Source: VAZQ01 sp035293945
GTDB lineage: Bacteria > Pseudomonadota > Alphaproteobacteria > Rhizobiales > Xanthobacteraceae
Direction: 5' to 3'
Assembly (NCBI GenBank): GCA_035293945.1
Contig: DATGLV010000014.1
Location: forward strand, 1 to 64,000
Length of the DNA: 64,000 nucleotides
Shown here: positions 34,185 to 44,214 of the stretch, piece by piece
How the letters are laid out: every line of letters starts with the position of its first letter
How positions within the stretch are numbered: position 1 is the stretch's first letter
Notes under the pieces: generated by a model
Told to the model about the DNA's origin: nothing
The model's database searches: none
What the model saw: only the letters and a program-made list of their open reading frames with translations
Program-made: the position numbers and the translations under genes

Positions 34185-36266
34185 TCACTCCGCCGCGGTG
34201 CGCGCGGCGTATCCTTCGGCGATCACCGAGCATTCGGCCATCACAGCCGACGCCCGCGCAATCGGATTGGTGAGATAAAAGTCCTCGATCGGAGAGACGA
34301 ACGGCGCCTTGTCGGGCGTGCCGCCACGCGCCGCCAGCCGACTGATATCGCCCGCGTCGGCAGGCGCAATCTGGTCGAGGCGGGCGAGATGCGGATGGGC
34401 AGCGAACAGGGCGCGACGCAGCGCTGCGAGCGAGTCATAAGGCAATTTCTGACCGACAAGGTCGGATAAGGCGCGCAGAATCGCCCAGTCTTCACGCGCA
34501 TCTCCCGGCGGGAACGCCGCGCGCGCCGCCATCTGCACCCGGCCTTCGGTGTTGACGTAGATGCCGGATTTCTCCGGATAAGCGGCGCCTGGCAGGATGA
34601 TGTCGGCACGATGGGCGCTGCGATCGCCGTGGGTGCCGAGATAGACCACGAAGGCTCCGGGGGGGATTTCGATCTCGTCCGCGCCAAGGAGAAAAATGAG
34701 ATCGAGCGCGCCCGGCTTGGCCATCTCGGTGGCGGACAGGCCGCCCGTGCCCGGAACGAAGCCAATGTCCAGCGCGCCAACGCGGGCGGCAGCGACGTGC
34801 AGGAAGCCGTAGCCGTTCCAACCTTCCTTCACGGCTCCTACCTCGACGGCGGCTTTGGCCGCAAGCGATGCAATCGCCGCTCCATCCGGACGCGCGAGCG
34901 CGCCGCTGCCCACCAGGATCAGGGGCCGTGCAGCCGTCTTGAGCGTGTCCACGAAGGCGTGCCGTCCGGCCGCAATCTCGCCAAGCGTCTCGGGGCCGGC
35001 GCCCAGATAGTCGTAGGCGTAGGTCAAGTCGGCGCGCTCACCGATCAGGCCGATCGGGAAGTTGCCCATGCGCCAGCGCTTGCGAATACGCGCATTGAGC
35101 ACGGCCGCTTCACGGCGCGGATTGGCGCCGATAATGAGGAGCGCATCGGCAGTCTCAATCCCCGCAATGGTCGGATTGAACAAGTATGTCGCCCGGCCCC
35201 AGGCGGGATCGAGGCTGGCGCCGTCCTGGCGGCAATCGAGATTGCCGACCTTGAGCCGCGTCATCAAATCCTTCAGCGCGAATATCTCTTCGACCGCGGC
35301 AAGATCGCCGGCGATGGCACCGATGCGGTCTGCTCGCGTCTCCTTGACCTTGGCGGCGACGGCCGCGAGCGCGACCTGCCAAGATGTCGGGCGGAGCCGG
35401 CCTTGCTCGCGGATATAGGGCTGGTCCAGGCGCTGGGTGCGCAAGCCATCGACCACGTGGCGAGTCTTGTCGGAAATCCACTCTTCGTTCACGTCGTCGT
35501 TGATGCGCGGCAGAATGCGCATCACTTCGCGACCGCGGGTGTCGATCCGGATCGCCGAGCCGAGCGCATCCATGACGTCGATCGACTCGGTCTTGCCGAG
35601 CTCCCACGGGCGCGCCGTGAACGCATATGGCTTGGAGGTGAGCGCACCGACCGGGCAGAGATCGACCACGTTTCCTTGCAGCTCGGACGTCATGGCGGTC
35701 TCGAGATAGGTGGTAATCTCCATGTCCTCGCCGCGGCCGATGGCGCCGAGCTCAGGCACGCCGGCAACCTCGGTCGCGAAGCGAATGCAGCGCGTGCAAT
35801 GAATGCAGCGCGTCATCACGGTCTTCACCAGCGCACCGATATATTTGTCCTCGACCGCGCGCTTGTTCTCGCGATAGCGGCTGGCGTCGACCCCATAGGC
35901 CATGGACTGGTCCTGCAGGTCGCATTCCCCGCCCTGGTCGCAGATCGGACAATCGAGCGGATGATTGATTAAAAGGAATTCCATCACCCCTTCGCGCGCC
36001 TTGCGCACCATCGGCGAGCGGGTGCTTAAGACTTTCGGCGTGCCGTCGCGGTTGGGCGGCAGGTCCTTGACCGCCATGGCGCAGGACGCCTGCGGCTTCG
36101 GCATGCCGGCGACCTCGATCAGGCACATCCGGCAATTGCCGGCGATCGAAAGGCGGGCATGAAAGCAGAAGCGCGGGATCTCGGCACCGGCGGCCTCGCA
36201 CGCCTGCAGCAGCGTGTATTCGGGCGGGACCTCGATCTCCTTGCCGTCGACGATGAGCTTGGTCAT
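34185..36266 (-). CDS. nuoG: NADH-quinone oxidoreductase subunit G
   Basis: 693 aa peripheral-arm subunit. N-terminal 2Fe-2S N1b Cys in CFHARLSIAGNCRMC, the His-ligated N5 region ending CPICDQGGECDLQDQSM, and 4Fe-4S motif CIHCTRCIRF. A molybdopterin-oxidoreductase-like domain follows from ~220 without a cofactor role. Length is like mitochondrial 75-kDa subunits, shorter than E. coli NuoG (908). Confidence 0.97.
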   Translation of the reverse strand: MTKLIVDGKEIEVPPEYTLLQACEAAGAEIPRFCFHARLSIAGNCRMCLIEVAGMPKPQASCAMAVKDLPPNRDGTPKVLSTRSPMVRKAREGVMEFLLINHPLDCPICDQGGECDLQDQSMAYGVDASRYRENKRAVEDKYIGALVKTVMTRCIHCTRCIRFATEVAGVPELGAIGRGEDMEITTYLETAMTSELQGNVVDLCPVGALTSKPYAFTARPWELGKTESIDVMDALGSAIRIDTRGREVMRILPRINDDVNEEWISDKTRHVVDGLRTQRLDQPYIREQGRLRPTSWQVALAAVAAKVKETRADRIGAIAGDLAAVEEIFALKDLMTRLKVGNLDCRQDGASLDPAWGRATYLFNPTIAGIETADALLIIGANPRREAAVLNARIRKRWRMGNFPIGLIGERADLTYAYDYLGAGPETLGEIAAGRHAFVDTLKTAARPLILVGSGALARPDGAAIASLAAKAAVEVGAVKEGWNGYGFLHVAAARVGALDIGFVPGTGGLSATEMAKPGALDLIFLLGADEIEIPPGAFVVYLGTHGDRSAHRADIILPGAAYPEKSGIYVNTEGRVQMAARAAFPPGDAREDWAILRALSDLVGQKLPYDSLAALRRALFAAHPHLARLDQIAPADAGDISRLAARGGTPDKAPFVSPIEDFYLTNPIARASAVMAECSVIAEGYAARTAAE

Positions 36267-36278
36267 TTTCGGACCTGC

Positions 36279-37586
36279 TTACTCCGCAGCCGCCGGCAAC
36301 GGCTCGGGCTGCGGGTTGGCGGTATATTGGTCGATGCGCCGCTCGATCTCGGGGCGGAAATGGCGAAGCAAACCCTGCACCGGCCAAGCAGCGCCGTCGC
36401 CGAAGGCACAGATCGTGTGTCCTTCGATCCGGGTGGTGATGTCCCACAGCATGTCGATCTCGCGCCGCTCGGCCCGACCCTCGGCCATGCGGTTGAGCAG
36501 GCGCCACATCCAGCCCATACCTTCGCGGCACGGCGTACATTGGCCACAGCTCTCGTGCTTGTAGAAATAGGAGATGCGCGCCATCGCCCGCACGATATCG
36601 GCCGACTTGTCCATGACGATGACGGCGGCCGTGCCGAGCGCTGATTTCTTGTCGCGGCAGCCGTCGAAATCCATGAGCAGCGTGTCGGCCTGATCGGGGC
36701 CGGCCGGGATGAGCGGCATCGATGAGCCGCCGGGAATGACCGCAAGCAGGTTATCCCAGCCGCCGCGCACGCCACCGGCATGCCGGTCGATCAACTCCCG
36801 GAGCGGGATGCCCATCGCCTCTTCGACGTTGCAGGGCCGCTCGACGTGGCCCGAGATGCAGTAGAGCTTGGTCCCGCTGTTGTTGGGCCGCCCGATGCCG
36901 GCGAACCAGGCGGCTCCGCGCCGGCAGATGTCCGGCACTTGGGCAATCGTCTCAACATTGTTGACGGTGGTCGGGCAGCCGTAGAGGCCCACATTGGCCG
37001 GAAAGGGCGGCTTGAGCCGCGGCTGCCCCTTCTTGCCTTCGAGGCTCTCAAGCAGCGCCGTCTCCTCGCCGCAGATATAGGCCCCGGCGCCGTGATGGAG
37101 GATTAGATCGAAGTCGAAGCCGTGGACGTTGTTCTTGCCGATAAGGTTTGCCTCATAGGCCTGATCGATGGCGGCCTGAAGGCGCTCGCGCTCACGCACG
37201 AACTCGCCGCGGATGTAGATATAGGCCGTATGGGCCGCCATGGCGGCACCGGCGATAAGGCAGCCCTCGATCAGGAGGTGCGGATCGTGCCGCATGATCT
37301 CCCGGTCTTTGCAGGTGCCGGGCTCGGATTCGTCAGCGTTGACCACGAGATAATGCGGCCGGTCGCCCACCTGCTTGGGCATGAACGACCATTTGAGGCC
37401 GGTGGCAAATCCGGCGCCGCCGCGCCCGCGCTGGCCCGAGGCCTTGACCTCGTTGACGATCCAGTCGCGGCCCTTGTCGAGGATCGCCTTGGTGCCGTCC
37501 CAGGCGCCGCGCGCGCGCGCGCCGGCCAGGCCCCAGTCTCCTTGGCCGTACAAATTGCGGAAGATGCGGTCTTTATCGTCGAGCAT
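36279..37586 (-). CDS. nuoF: NADH-quinone oxidoreductase subunit F
   Basis: 435 aa from MLDDKDRIFRN. Binds NADH and FMN and carries cluster N3. SGQRGRGGAGFATGLKWSFM is the NADH/FMN glycine loop. ESCGQCTPCREG gives three Cys of the 4Fe-4S site. Four bases after the nuoE stop. Confidence 0.97.
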   Translation of the reverse strand: MLDDKDRIFRNLYGQGDWGLAGARARGAWDGTKAILDKGRDWIVNEVKASGQRGRGGAGFATGLKWSFMPKQVGDRPHYLVVNADESEPGTCKDREIMRHDPHLLIEGCLIAGAAMAAHTAYIYIRGEFVRERERLQAAIDQAYEANLIGKNNVHGFDFDLILHHGAGAYICGEETALLESLEGKKGQPRLKPPFPANVGLYGCPTTVNNVETIAQVPDICRRGAAWFAGIGRPNNSGTKLYCISGHVERPCNVEEAMGIPLRELIDRHAGGVRGGWDNLLAVIPGGSSMPLIPAGPDQADTLLMDFDGCRDKKSALGTAAVIVMDKSADIVRAMARISYFYKHESCGQCTPCREGMGWMWRLLNRMAEGRAERREIDMLWDITTRIEGHTICAFGDGAAWPVQGLLRHFRPEIERRIDQYTANPQPEPLPAAAE

Positions 37587-37590
37587 CGTT

Positions 37591-38196
37591 TCAGGTCTTG
37601 GCAAACGTCGTCAACGTGGTTGCTCCGCCGACCGGAGCAGACAGCTGCCGATCGGTCTGCGGCCCGGGCGTGGGCATGCGCCCAGCCGCGAGCTCGTCGA
37701 GAATCTTTTCGAAGCTCTCTGCGGTCAGGTCCTCGTAATAGTCGTAATTGATCTGCACCATCGGGGCATTCACGCAGGCCCCCAGGCACTCGACCTCGAT
37801 CCAAGAGAACTTGCCGTCTTGGGTCACATGCAGCTCGTCACCGATCCGGCGCCGGCAGACCTTCTTCAACTCGTCTGAGCCGCGGAGCATGCACGGGGTG
37901 GTGCCGCAGAGTTGCACGTGGAATTTTCCCACCGGGGCCAAGTTGAACATGGTGTAGAAGGTCGCGACTTCCAGCACGCGGATCCTGGCCATGCCCAGCA
38001 CGTCGGCCACGTGCTCGATCGCCTTCTGCGGCAGCCAGCCGCCCGCCTGCTCTTGGGCGCGCCACAGCAGCGAGATGACGGCCGAGGCCTGCCGGCCCGC
38101 CGGATACTTGGCGATGCGTTCCTTGGCCCAGGCAAGATTCTCCGCCGTGAAAGCGAAGCTCTCGGGCTGCTCTTCGGCCAATCGGCGAACGCTCAT
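37591..38196 (-). CDS. nuoE: NADH-quinone oxidoreductase subunit E
   Basis: 201 aa thioredoxin-like 24-kDa subunit with 2Fe-2S cluster N1a: Cys in QLCGTTPCMLRG and CLGACVNAPM. ATG 38196 overlaps the nuoD stop (ATGA). Slightly Pro-rich C-terminal tail after residue 170. Confidence 0.97.
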   Translation of the reverse strand: MSVRRLAEEQPESFAFTAENLAWAKERIAKYPAGRQASAVISLLWRAQEQAGGWLPQKAIEHVADVLGMARIRVLEVATFYTMFNLAPVGKFHVQLCGTTPCMLRGSDELKKVCRRRIGDELHVTQDGKFSWIEVECLGACVNAPMVQINYDYYEDLTAESFEKILDELAAGRMPTPGPQTDRQLSAPVGGATTLTTFAKT

Positions 38197-39395
38197 CGGT
38201 CGACCTCCCCGAACACGATGTCGAGCGAGCCCAGCACGGCGGAGACGTCGGCCAGCATGTGGCCGCGGCACATGAAATCCATGGCCTGCAGGTGCGCAAA
38301 TCCAGGCGCCCGGATCTTGCACTTGTAGGGCTTGTTGGTCCCGTCGGCGATGAGATAGACGCCGAACTCACCCTTGGGAGCCTCCACCGCGGCATATACC
38401 TCGCCCGGAGGCACGTGGAAGCCCTCGGTGTAAAGCTTGAAATGATGGATCAAGGATTCCATCGAGCGCTTCATCTCGCCCCGCCGCGGCGGCACGATCT
38501 TGTTGTCGCCGACCGTCACCGGGCCCTGGCCTTCGGGGGTGCGCAAGCGCTCGATGCATTGCCGCATGATGCGGATCGACTGCCGCATCTCCTCCATTCG
38601 GATGCAGTACCGGTCGTAGCAATCGCCGTTCTTGCCGATCGGGATGTCGAAATCGAGCTCGGCGTAGCACTCATAGGGCTGCGCCTTCCGCAGGTCCCAA
38701 GCCGCGCCGGAGCCGCGCACCATCACGCCGGAGAACCCCCAAGCCCATGCATCCTCGAGCGAGACGACGCCGATATCGACATTGCGCTGCTTGAAGATGC
38801 GATTGTCGGTCAGGAGTTCCTCGAGATCGTCGCAGACCTTGAGGAACGGAGTGCAGAAGGCATCGATGTCGTCGATCAGTTTCGGCGGCAGATCCTGATG
38901 CACGCCGCCGATGCGGAAATAAGCCGCATGCATGCGGCTGCCGGAAGCGCGCTCGTAGAAGCCCATCAGTTTCTCACGCTCCTCGAAGCCCCACAGCGGC
39001 GGCGTGAGCGCGCCGACATCCATGGCTTGCGTGGTGACGTTGAGAAGGTGCGAGAGCAGCCGGCCGATCTCGCAGTAAAGCACGCGGATGAGCTGGGCCC
39101 GGCGCGGAATGGACAGGCCGAGCAGCTTCTCCGCCGCCAGGCAGAAAGCGTGCTCCTGGTTCATCGGCGCCACGTAGTCGAGGCGATCGAAATACGGGAT
39201 TGCTTGAAGGTAGGTCTTTTGCTCGATCAGCTTTTCGGTGCCGCGATGCAGCAGGCCGATATGCGGGTCGACGCGCTCGACGACTTCGCCGTCCAATTCC
39301 AGCACCAAGCGCAAGACACCATGCGCTGCGGGGTGTTGGGGGCCGAAGTTGATGGTAAAATTGCGAGGGCCTTCGGGGGATTCAACCAGGGACAT
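38193..39395 (-). CDS. nuoD: NADH-quinone oxidoreductase subunit D
   Basis: 400 aa. Lines the quinone site with NuoB. The N-terminal NFGPQHPAAHGVLRLVLELD carries the His of the quinone pocket, and the C-terminal DIVFGEVDR is the family end. ATG 39395 is preferred to an in-frame TTG two codons earlier because AAGGGGAG lies 6 bases ahead of it. Confidence 0.96.
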   Translation of the reverse strand: MSLVESPEGPRNFTINFGPQHPAAHGVLRLVLELDGEVVERVDPHIGLLHRGTEKLIEQKTYLQAIPYFDRLDYVAPMNQEHAFCLAAEKLLGLSIPRRAQLIRVLYCEIGRLLSHLLNVTTQAMDVGALTPPLWGFEEREKLMGFYERASGSRMHAAYFRIGGVHQDLPPKLIDDIDAFCTPFLKVCDDLEELLTDNRIFKQRNVDIGVVSLEDAWAWGFSGVMVRGSGAAWDLRKAQPYECYAELDFDIPIGKNGDCYDRYCIRMEEMRQSIRIMRQCIERLRTPEGQGPVTVGDNKIVPPRRGEMKRSMESLIHHFKLYTEGFHVPPGEVYAAVEAPKGEFGVYLIADGTNKPYKCKIRAPGFAHLQAMDFMCRGHMLADVSAVLGSLDIVFGEVDR

Positions 39396-39397
39396 CT

Positions 39398-40006
39398 TCA
39401 ACTCCCCTTCCCGGCCTTCTCATCACCGGGCAACGGATAATCCGGGCCTTCCCAAGGTGAGAGGAAGTCGAAGTTGCGGAACTCCTGCGCCAGGCGGACC
39501 GGGTCGTAGACCACCCGCTTCTGCTCGTCGTCCCAGCGCACTTCGACAAAGCCGGTGAGCGGGAAATCCTTCCGCAACGGATGGCCTTCGAAGCCGTAAT
39601 CGGTGAGCAACCGCCGCATGTCGGGATGGCCGGTAAACGGCACGCCATAGAGGTCGTAGACCTCCCGCTCGAACCACGTCGCGCCCGGAAACACCTCGAT
39701 AATCGAGGCGACTGGAGCACCCTCGGCAACCTCTATCTTTACCCGAATGCGACGATTATGGCGCGGCGCGAGCAGATGATAGACGACGTCGAAGCGCGGA
39801 TCGCGGCTGGGCCAATCGACCGCCGTCACATCGATTATGTTCCAATAGCCGCAGCGTTCGTCGTCGCGCAGTGCGCGTACCGCGGGCACGATATCGCCGG
39901 GTGCAACCGTGATGGTCAGCTCACCATGAGCGATGGCATGCGTCTTGAGCAGGCCTTCGAGCGCCCTGGCGACCGTCTCGGCGTGTTGCTGGAGAGCCTC
40001 ATCCAT
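39398..40006 (-). CDS. nuoC: NADH-quinone oxidoreductase subunit C
   Basis: 202 aa, separate from NuoD (they are fused in E. coli). The 30-kDa signature is EREVYDLYGVPFTGHPDMRR and GFEGHPLRKDFPLTG. Structural subunit of the peripheral arm. Two bases separate its stop from the nuoD ATG. Confidence 0.97.
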   Translation of the reverse strand: MDEALQQHAETVARALEGLLKTHAIAHGELTITVAPGDIVPAVRALRDDERCGYWNIIDVTAVDWPSRDPRFDVVYHLLAPRHNRRIRVKIEVAEGAPVASIIEVFPGATWFEREVYDLYGVPFTGHPDMRRLLTDYGFEGHPLRKDFPLTGFVEVRWDDEQKRVVYDPVRLAQEFRNFDFLSPWEGPDYPLPGDEKAGKGS

Positions 40007-40021
40007 GGCGCGCTGAGTAGC

Positions 40022-40597
40022 CTAGCGTTCGATCGTTCCGATGCGGCGGATCTTCTTCTGCAGCAGCATCACGCCGTAGAGCAGCGCCTCCGCGGTTGGC
40101 GGGCAGCCGGGCACATAGACATCCACCGGCACGATGCGATCGCAGCCGCGCACGACCGAATATGAGTAATGGTAGTAACCGCCGCCATTGGCGCACGAGC
40201 CCATGGAAATGACGTACCGCGGCTCCGGCATCTGGTCGTAGACCTTGCGCAAGGCGGGCGCCATCTTGTTGGTCAGCGTGCCCGCGACAATCATCACATC
40301 CGATTGGCGGGGCGAGGCGCGCGGCGCGAAGCCGAAACGTTCGGCATCGTAGCGCGGCATCGACATCTGCATCATCTCGACCGCGCAGCAGGCAAGCCCG
40401 AACGTCATCCACATCAACGAGCCCGTGCGCGCCCAGGTGATGAGGTCTTCGGTAGCAGTAACCAGAAAACCCTTGTCGCTGAGCTCTTCGTTCAGACCGA
40501 CGAAGAAACTGTCCTCCGTCCCGGCCGGCTTGCCAGCGCGCGGATCGATGAGCCCGTTTGCGGCGGGCGCGGTCACGGCTGCTCGCGCTAGTTCCAT
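40022..40597 (-). CDS. nuoB: NADH-quinone oxidoreductase subunit B
   Basis: 191 aa from MELARAAVT (ATG 40597, Shine-Dalgarno GGGAG), overlapping the nuoA end by 10 bp. Holds cluster N2: GLACCAVEMMQ, MGSCANGGG and YVPGCPPTAEALLYG give the four Cys. Confidence 0.96.
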   Translation of the reverse strand: MELARAAVTAPAANGLIDPRAGKPAGTEDSFFVGLNEELSDKGFLVTATEDLITWARTGSLMWMTFGLACCAVEMMQMSMPRYDAERFGFAPRASPRQSDVMIVAGTLTNKMAPALRKVYDQMPEPRYVISMGSCANGGGYYHYSYSVVRGCDRIVPVDVYVPGCPPTAEALLYGVMLLQKKIRRIGTIER

Positions 40598-40953
40598 TCC
40601 AGCGCTCCCTTGCGCCACTCGTAGATGAACCCGATCGTCAGCACGCCGAGGAAAACCATCATCGACCAGAAGCCGTAGGCGCCGAGGTGCCTGAACTCCA
40701 CCGCCCAGGGGAACAGAAAGCTGACCTCCAGGTCGAAAATGATGAACAAGATGGCCACCAGATAGAAACGCACATCGAATTGCATGCGCGCGTCATCAAA
40801 GGCGTTGAATCCACATTCATATGCCGACAGCTTCTCGGGATCAGGACGCTTATATGCAACCAGGAAGGGCGCCAGAAACAGAGCAACCGAGAGTCCCAGC
40901 GCCACTGCGATGAAAACGACCAAGGGAAGATAAGCCAGCAAAAGCTCGTTCAC
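40588..40953 (-). CDS. nuoA: NADH-quinone oxidoreductase subunit A
   Basis: 121 aa with a GTG start at 40953 (VNELLLAYLPLVVFIAV); no suitable ATG matches the family N-terminus. Three helices. The loop AYECGFNAFDDARMQFDVRF carries the conserved Cys that senses the active/deactive state. First gene of the operon. Confidence 0.95.
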   Translation of the reverse strand: MNELLLAYLPLVVFIAVALGLSVALFLAPFLVAYKRPDPEKLSAYECGFNAFDDARMQFDVRFYLVAILFIIFDLEVSFLFPWAVEFRHLGAYGFWSMMVFLGVLTIGFIYEWRKGALEWN

Positions 40954-41490
40954 CGCGATCCTCGGCTTTCTGCAGGTTCCATCCGGGCGCCGGGGGCTAC
41001 GACGCTCGGAATTCCCGGGTGCCAGACCGACAAACCGGCAGGGCACATTTGCCCCTGCAAGCTCCGTGTCACATCAGATTCGTGCAAGCACGGGAATGTG
41101 CGAGCCTTAGCGCAGTGCACAACAGGTGGCAAGCAGCGGCTGCCCAATATCTTAAGACGCAAATGCCACCTTGTGGCACACCCGCAAGCCCTGCGCGGCA
41201 GCAGGCCGCAAGCCATAAAATTCCTGGACTCTTGTGGCCGGGCGAAATCTGGGCTCTAAATGGCGACAAGGCCGCCTTGTCGGGCGGTATCTGGGAGCGT
41301 GACGTAAACACGGAATAACGGATGGTGTGGAGCGGCAACACGGCGCGCTCCGCTGGTGGGCGTGTGTGATCCGCGTTGTCCCGCTTGCGCGAGCGGGTTC
41401 AAAGCGGACAAGTGAGATCAAGCGGGATCCTCGCGTTCCGAAGTGAGTTCCTGCGCCCACTTCCCACTAAGACTCCAATGAGGGACGGTC
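40954..41490. other. Divergent intergenic region nuoA / tctAB, 537 bp
   Basis: No frame on either strand looks coding. It must carry the nuo promoter (minus) and the tctAB promoter (plus). Short stems are visible near 41250-41290 (CGACAAGGCCGCCTTGTCG), a 9-bp perfect palindrome arm on each side that could be an operator or an RNA hairpin. The tctAB Shine-Dalgarno GAGGGA is at about 41480. Confidence 0.5.
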
Positions 41491-43551
41491 ATGGAAGTGG
41501 ATATGCTTCATGCGGCAGGTAGCGCCCTGCTGATTATTCTGGATTGGCACCGGCTCGGCTTCCTGTTTGCCGGCGTCTGCATGGGCCTCTCACTCGGCCT
41601 GATGCCTGGAATTGGCGGTGTCGCCGGCACCGCCCTGCTGCTTCCATTCACTTACAACATGGATGCGCATGCCGCATTCGGCATGCTGCTCGGCATGGGC
41701 TCGACCACAACGACTGCCGATCCCATCTCCGCGATCCTGTTCGGCGCACCCGGCCACGCTGCCTCGGCCGCCACCACCCTCGACGGCTATCCGATGACGC
41801 GGCGGGGCGAAGCCGGCCGCGCGCTCGGCGCCTCCTATATGGCGGCCCTGATCGGGGGATTGTTCGGGGCCGCCCTGATGGCGGTCGCGCTCCCCATCTT
41901 GCGGCCGATCATCCTCTATATTGGCTCGCCCGAGCTGCTTTCGGTCGCGGTGTTCGGCATTTCCATGGTGTCGGTCCTTTCCGGCAGCGCACCCCTGCGC
42001 GGCCTGACCGCCGCCTGTTTCGGCATGATGCTGGCCATGATCGGCACCGACCCGCAGTCGGGCACGCTGCGCTGGACGCTGGACACCCTTTATTTGTGGG
42101 ATGGCATGCCGCTCGTGCCGTTCACGCTCGGTGTCTTCGCGCTGCCGGAGCTGTGCGATCTGGCGATCTCGCGCATGTCGGTCGTCGGCCAGGGACAGCT
42201 CATTGATACCAAGACCGGTATGCTGCTCGGGGTGAAAGACTGCCTCAAGCATTGGTTCCTGATCCTGCGCTGCGCCTGGATCGGCTCGGCTATGGGGGCC
42301 ATCCCGGGAATCGGCGCCTCGGTCATTGACTGGATTTCGTACGGTCATGCGCTGAAGACCGAGAAGGGCGCCGCGCAGACCTTCGGCAAAGGCGATGTCC
42401 GCGGCGTAATAGCGGCCGAAAGCGCGACTAATTCGCGCGAAGGCGGCGCGCTCGTCCCGACGGTCGCGTTCGGCGTTCCGAGCAGCGCCGGGATGGCGAT
42501 CCTTCTGGGCGCCTTCCTGATCCATGGACTGGTTCCCGGGCCCGATATGCTCACCAAGCATCTCGACATCACCTATTCGATGGTGTGGAGCATAGCCATC
42601 GCGAACATCCTCGGCTCGGGTCTGTGCTTTGCCTTTTCGGGCCAGCTCGCGAAGCTCGCGACGCTGCGATACACGCTCATCATGCCGTGCGTCCTAAGCC
42701 TGATCTACATCGGCGCTTTCGAGGCATCGCGCAACTGGGGCGACCTCTACGCCCTCTTGTTCTTCGGAATGCTCGGCTGGGCCATGAAGCACTTCAAGTG
42801 GCCGCGCCCTCCCCTGGTGCTGGGCTTCATCCTGGGCGGCATCCTCGAGCGCTACATGTTCATCTCCATCGAGCGCTACGGCATATCCTGGATGCTGCAT
42901 CCGGTCGTCATCATCATGTTCATCATGGCGTTGCTGAGCCTCATGGGACCGCTGCTGCAGGATATCCGCGCCCATCACGGGATCGGGTCGATGCTGGCGG
43001 GCTTCGGCCGTCCGCATCTCTCGACCGACAACCTGTTTCCGGCAGCTCTGCTCACCCTGTTCGCCGTGATGCTCTACCAGTCGCTCAGCTGGAGCTTCGA
43101 GGCGCGGATCATTCCGACCATCGTGGGCATCGGCGCCGTCTTGTTCGGCGGCTTGAGCTTGGCGAATGATATTTTCCGAAGGACGTCCGAGGACGGCAGT
43201 CTCGCCGAAAAGGCGAAAGCGGTGGTCTCGGAGAAGATCCACATGGATATCGCGTCGAAGACCGCCCACCTGCCCGGCAGCGTGATCCTCATCCGCGGCT
43301 TCATGTTTTTCGGCTGGATGCTGTTCTTCTTGAGCGGTATGGCCCTGATCGGCCTGATCCCCACGGTGCCGGTATTCATCATCGCCTATATGCGGCTCGA
43401 GGGCCGCGAGAAGTATCGTCACGCCCTGATCATGGGGGCCGTCATGGTGACGATAATCTATGTGGTCTTCGATCAGCTCCTCTCCATTCCGTGGCCGCCG
43501 ACGGTGCTCGGCGACTGGCTTCCGTTCATGAAGGTGATTCCGAGCGTGTGA
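41491..43551 (+). CDS. TctA-TctB fusion, tripartite tricarboxylate transporter permease
   Basis: 686 aa against ~500 for TctA. Residues 1-~500 are TctA: GLSLGLMPGIGGVAGTALLL, then ISAILFGAPG and LDGYPMTRRGEAGRALGASY. From ~508 (TDNLFPAALLTLFAVMLYQS) to the end are four hydrophobic segments arranged like TctB, the small membrane subunit normally made separately. With a periplasmic TctC-type protein such permeases import carboxylates with a cation gradient. The nearest TctC is at 47879. Substrate unknown; UbiD next door suggests an aromatic or unsaturated acid. Confidence 0.85.
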   Translation: MEVDMLHAAGSALLIILDWHRLGFLFAGVCMGLSLGLMPGIGGVAGTALLLPFTYNMDAHAAFGMLLGMGSTTTTADPISAILFGAPGHAASAATTLDGYPMTRRGEAGRALGASYMAALIGGLFGAALMAVALPILRPIILYIGSPELLSVAVFGISMVSVLSGSAPLRGLTAACFGMMLAMIGTDPQSGTLRWTLDTLYLWDGMPLVPFTLGVFALPELCDLAISRMSVVGQGQLIDTKTGMLLGVKDCLKHWFLILRCAWIGSAMGAIPGIGASVIDWISYGHALKTEKGAAQTFGKGDVRGVIAAESATNSREGGALVPTVAFGVPSSAGMAILLGAFLIHGLVPGPDMLTKHLDITYSMVWSIAIANILGSGLCFAFSGQLAKLATLRYTLIMPCVLSLIYIGAFEASRNWGDLYALLFFGMLGWAMKHFKWPRPPLVLGFILGGILERYMFISIERYGISWMLHPVVIIMFIMALLSLMGPLLQDIRAHHGIGSMLAGFGRPHLSTDNLFPAALLTLFAVMLYQSLSWSFEARIIPTIVGIGAVLFGGLSLANDIFRRTSEDGSLAEKAKAVVSEKIHMDIASKTAHLPGSVILIRGFMFFGWMLFFLSGMALIGLIPTVPVFIIAYMRLEGREKYRHALIMGAVMVTIIYVVFDQLLSIPWPPTVLGDWLPFMKVIPSV

Positions 43552-44157
43552 TCCCGCCGCCGGCTTCCTCTCGGGCAGCCGGCGGCTTGATTACAGCGCG
43601 CGCGTTTCCAGCGCCCGGATGGTCGCGGCGCCCGTATTGATCGTGCGCATCCGCGCTGCCCGTCCGCATTTTCCCCTCCGGTGTTGAGCCCGCCATCTTG
43701 AATTCTCGTTGCATGCCACGCGCGCATGGCCGTTCGCGCAATGGCTTGAGGCCCGATGATCTCGCCGGATACTTCCTCAATCCCAGCTGCAAGATCCAAG
43801 GTCGTCACGGAAAACATAAGTCCGGTCGGGTGGCGACCGTCATCGTCGGACAAGTCGAGCTTCAACCGGAGTCGATCACACCTGCTCCGCCGTCCGCGCT
43901 CACGATCACGATGCAACAAGTGGCCACCAAGGTTGCGGACACCGAGAAGCGGGCAAACTCAGCCGGCCAGCGGTCGGTCTCGTCCAGGAAGCACCGGTCC
44001 AAGGACGCGGCGCCGGTTGAGATTGCGCGCGCCTCGTCCAAGCCGGGTGCCATGCCAAACACCATCGTCAGTGCGTATGCGGCCGATACGAAGCTTGGCC
44101 GGTCTCACGGTCCATTTGGTGGCAATTTCAGCCGTACCCCGTCACGGTAGATCTGCA
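43552..44157. other. Non-coding or decayed region, ~600 bp
   Basis: No intact gene. On the minus strand two frames look like pieces of one coding region broken near 43865-43920: upstream LDRCFLDETDRWPAEFARF (44065-43862 frame) and downstream GLMFSVTTLDLAAGIEEVSG (within 43919-43473). The pieces suggest a frameshifted remnant. The family is not recognised, and composition-driven open frames remain an alternative. Confidence 0.35.
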
Positions 44158-44190
44158 CAAAAAAAGGGGCGCCCACAAAAGGGTGCCCCT
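44158..44190 (-). terminator. Rho-independent terminator of the haem-propeller operon
   Basis: On the minus strand AGGGGCACCC and GGGCGCCCCT form a stem around TTTTGT and are followed by TTTTTTT. It lies 25 bp beyond the stop at 44215, so it ends transcription of the tandem Vgb-like genes. Confidence 0.85.
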
Positions 44191-44214
44191 AACCAAGCCG
44201 TGCAAGCGACCTCC

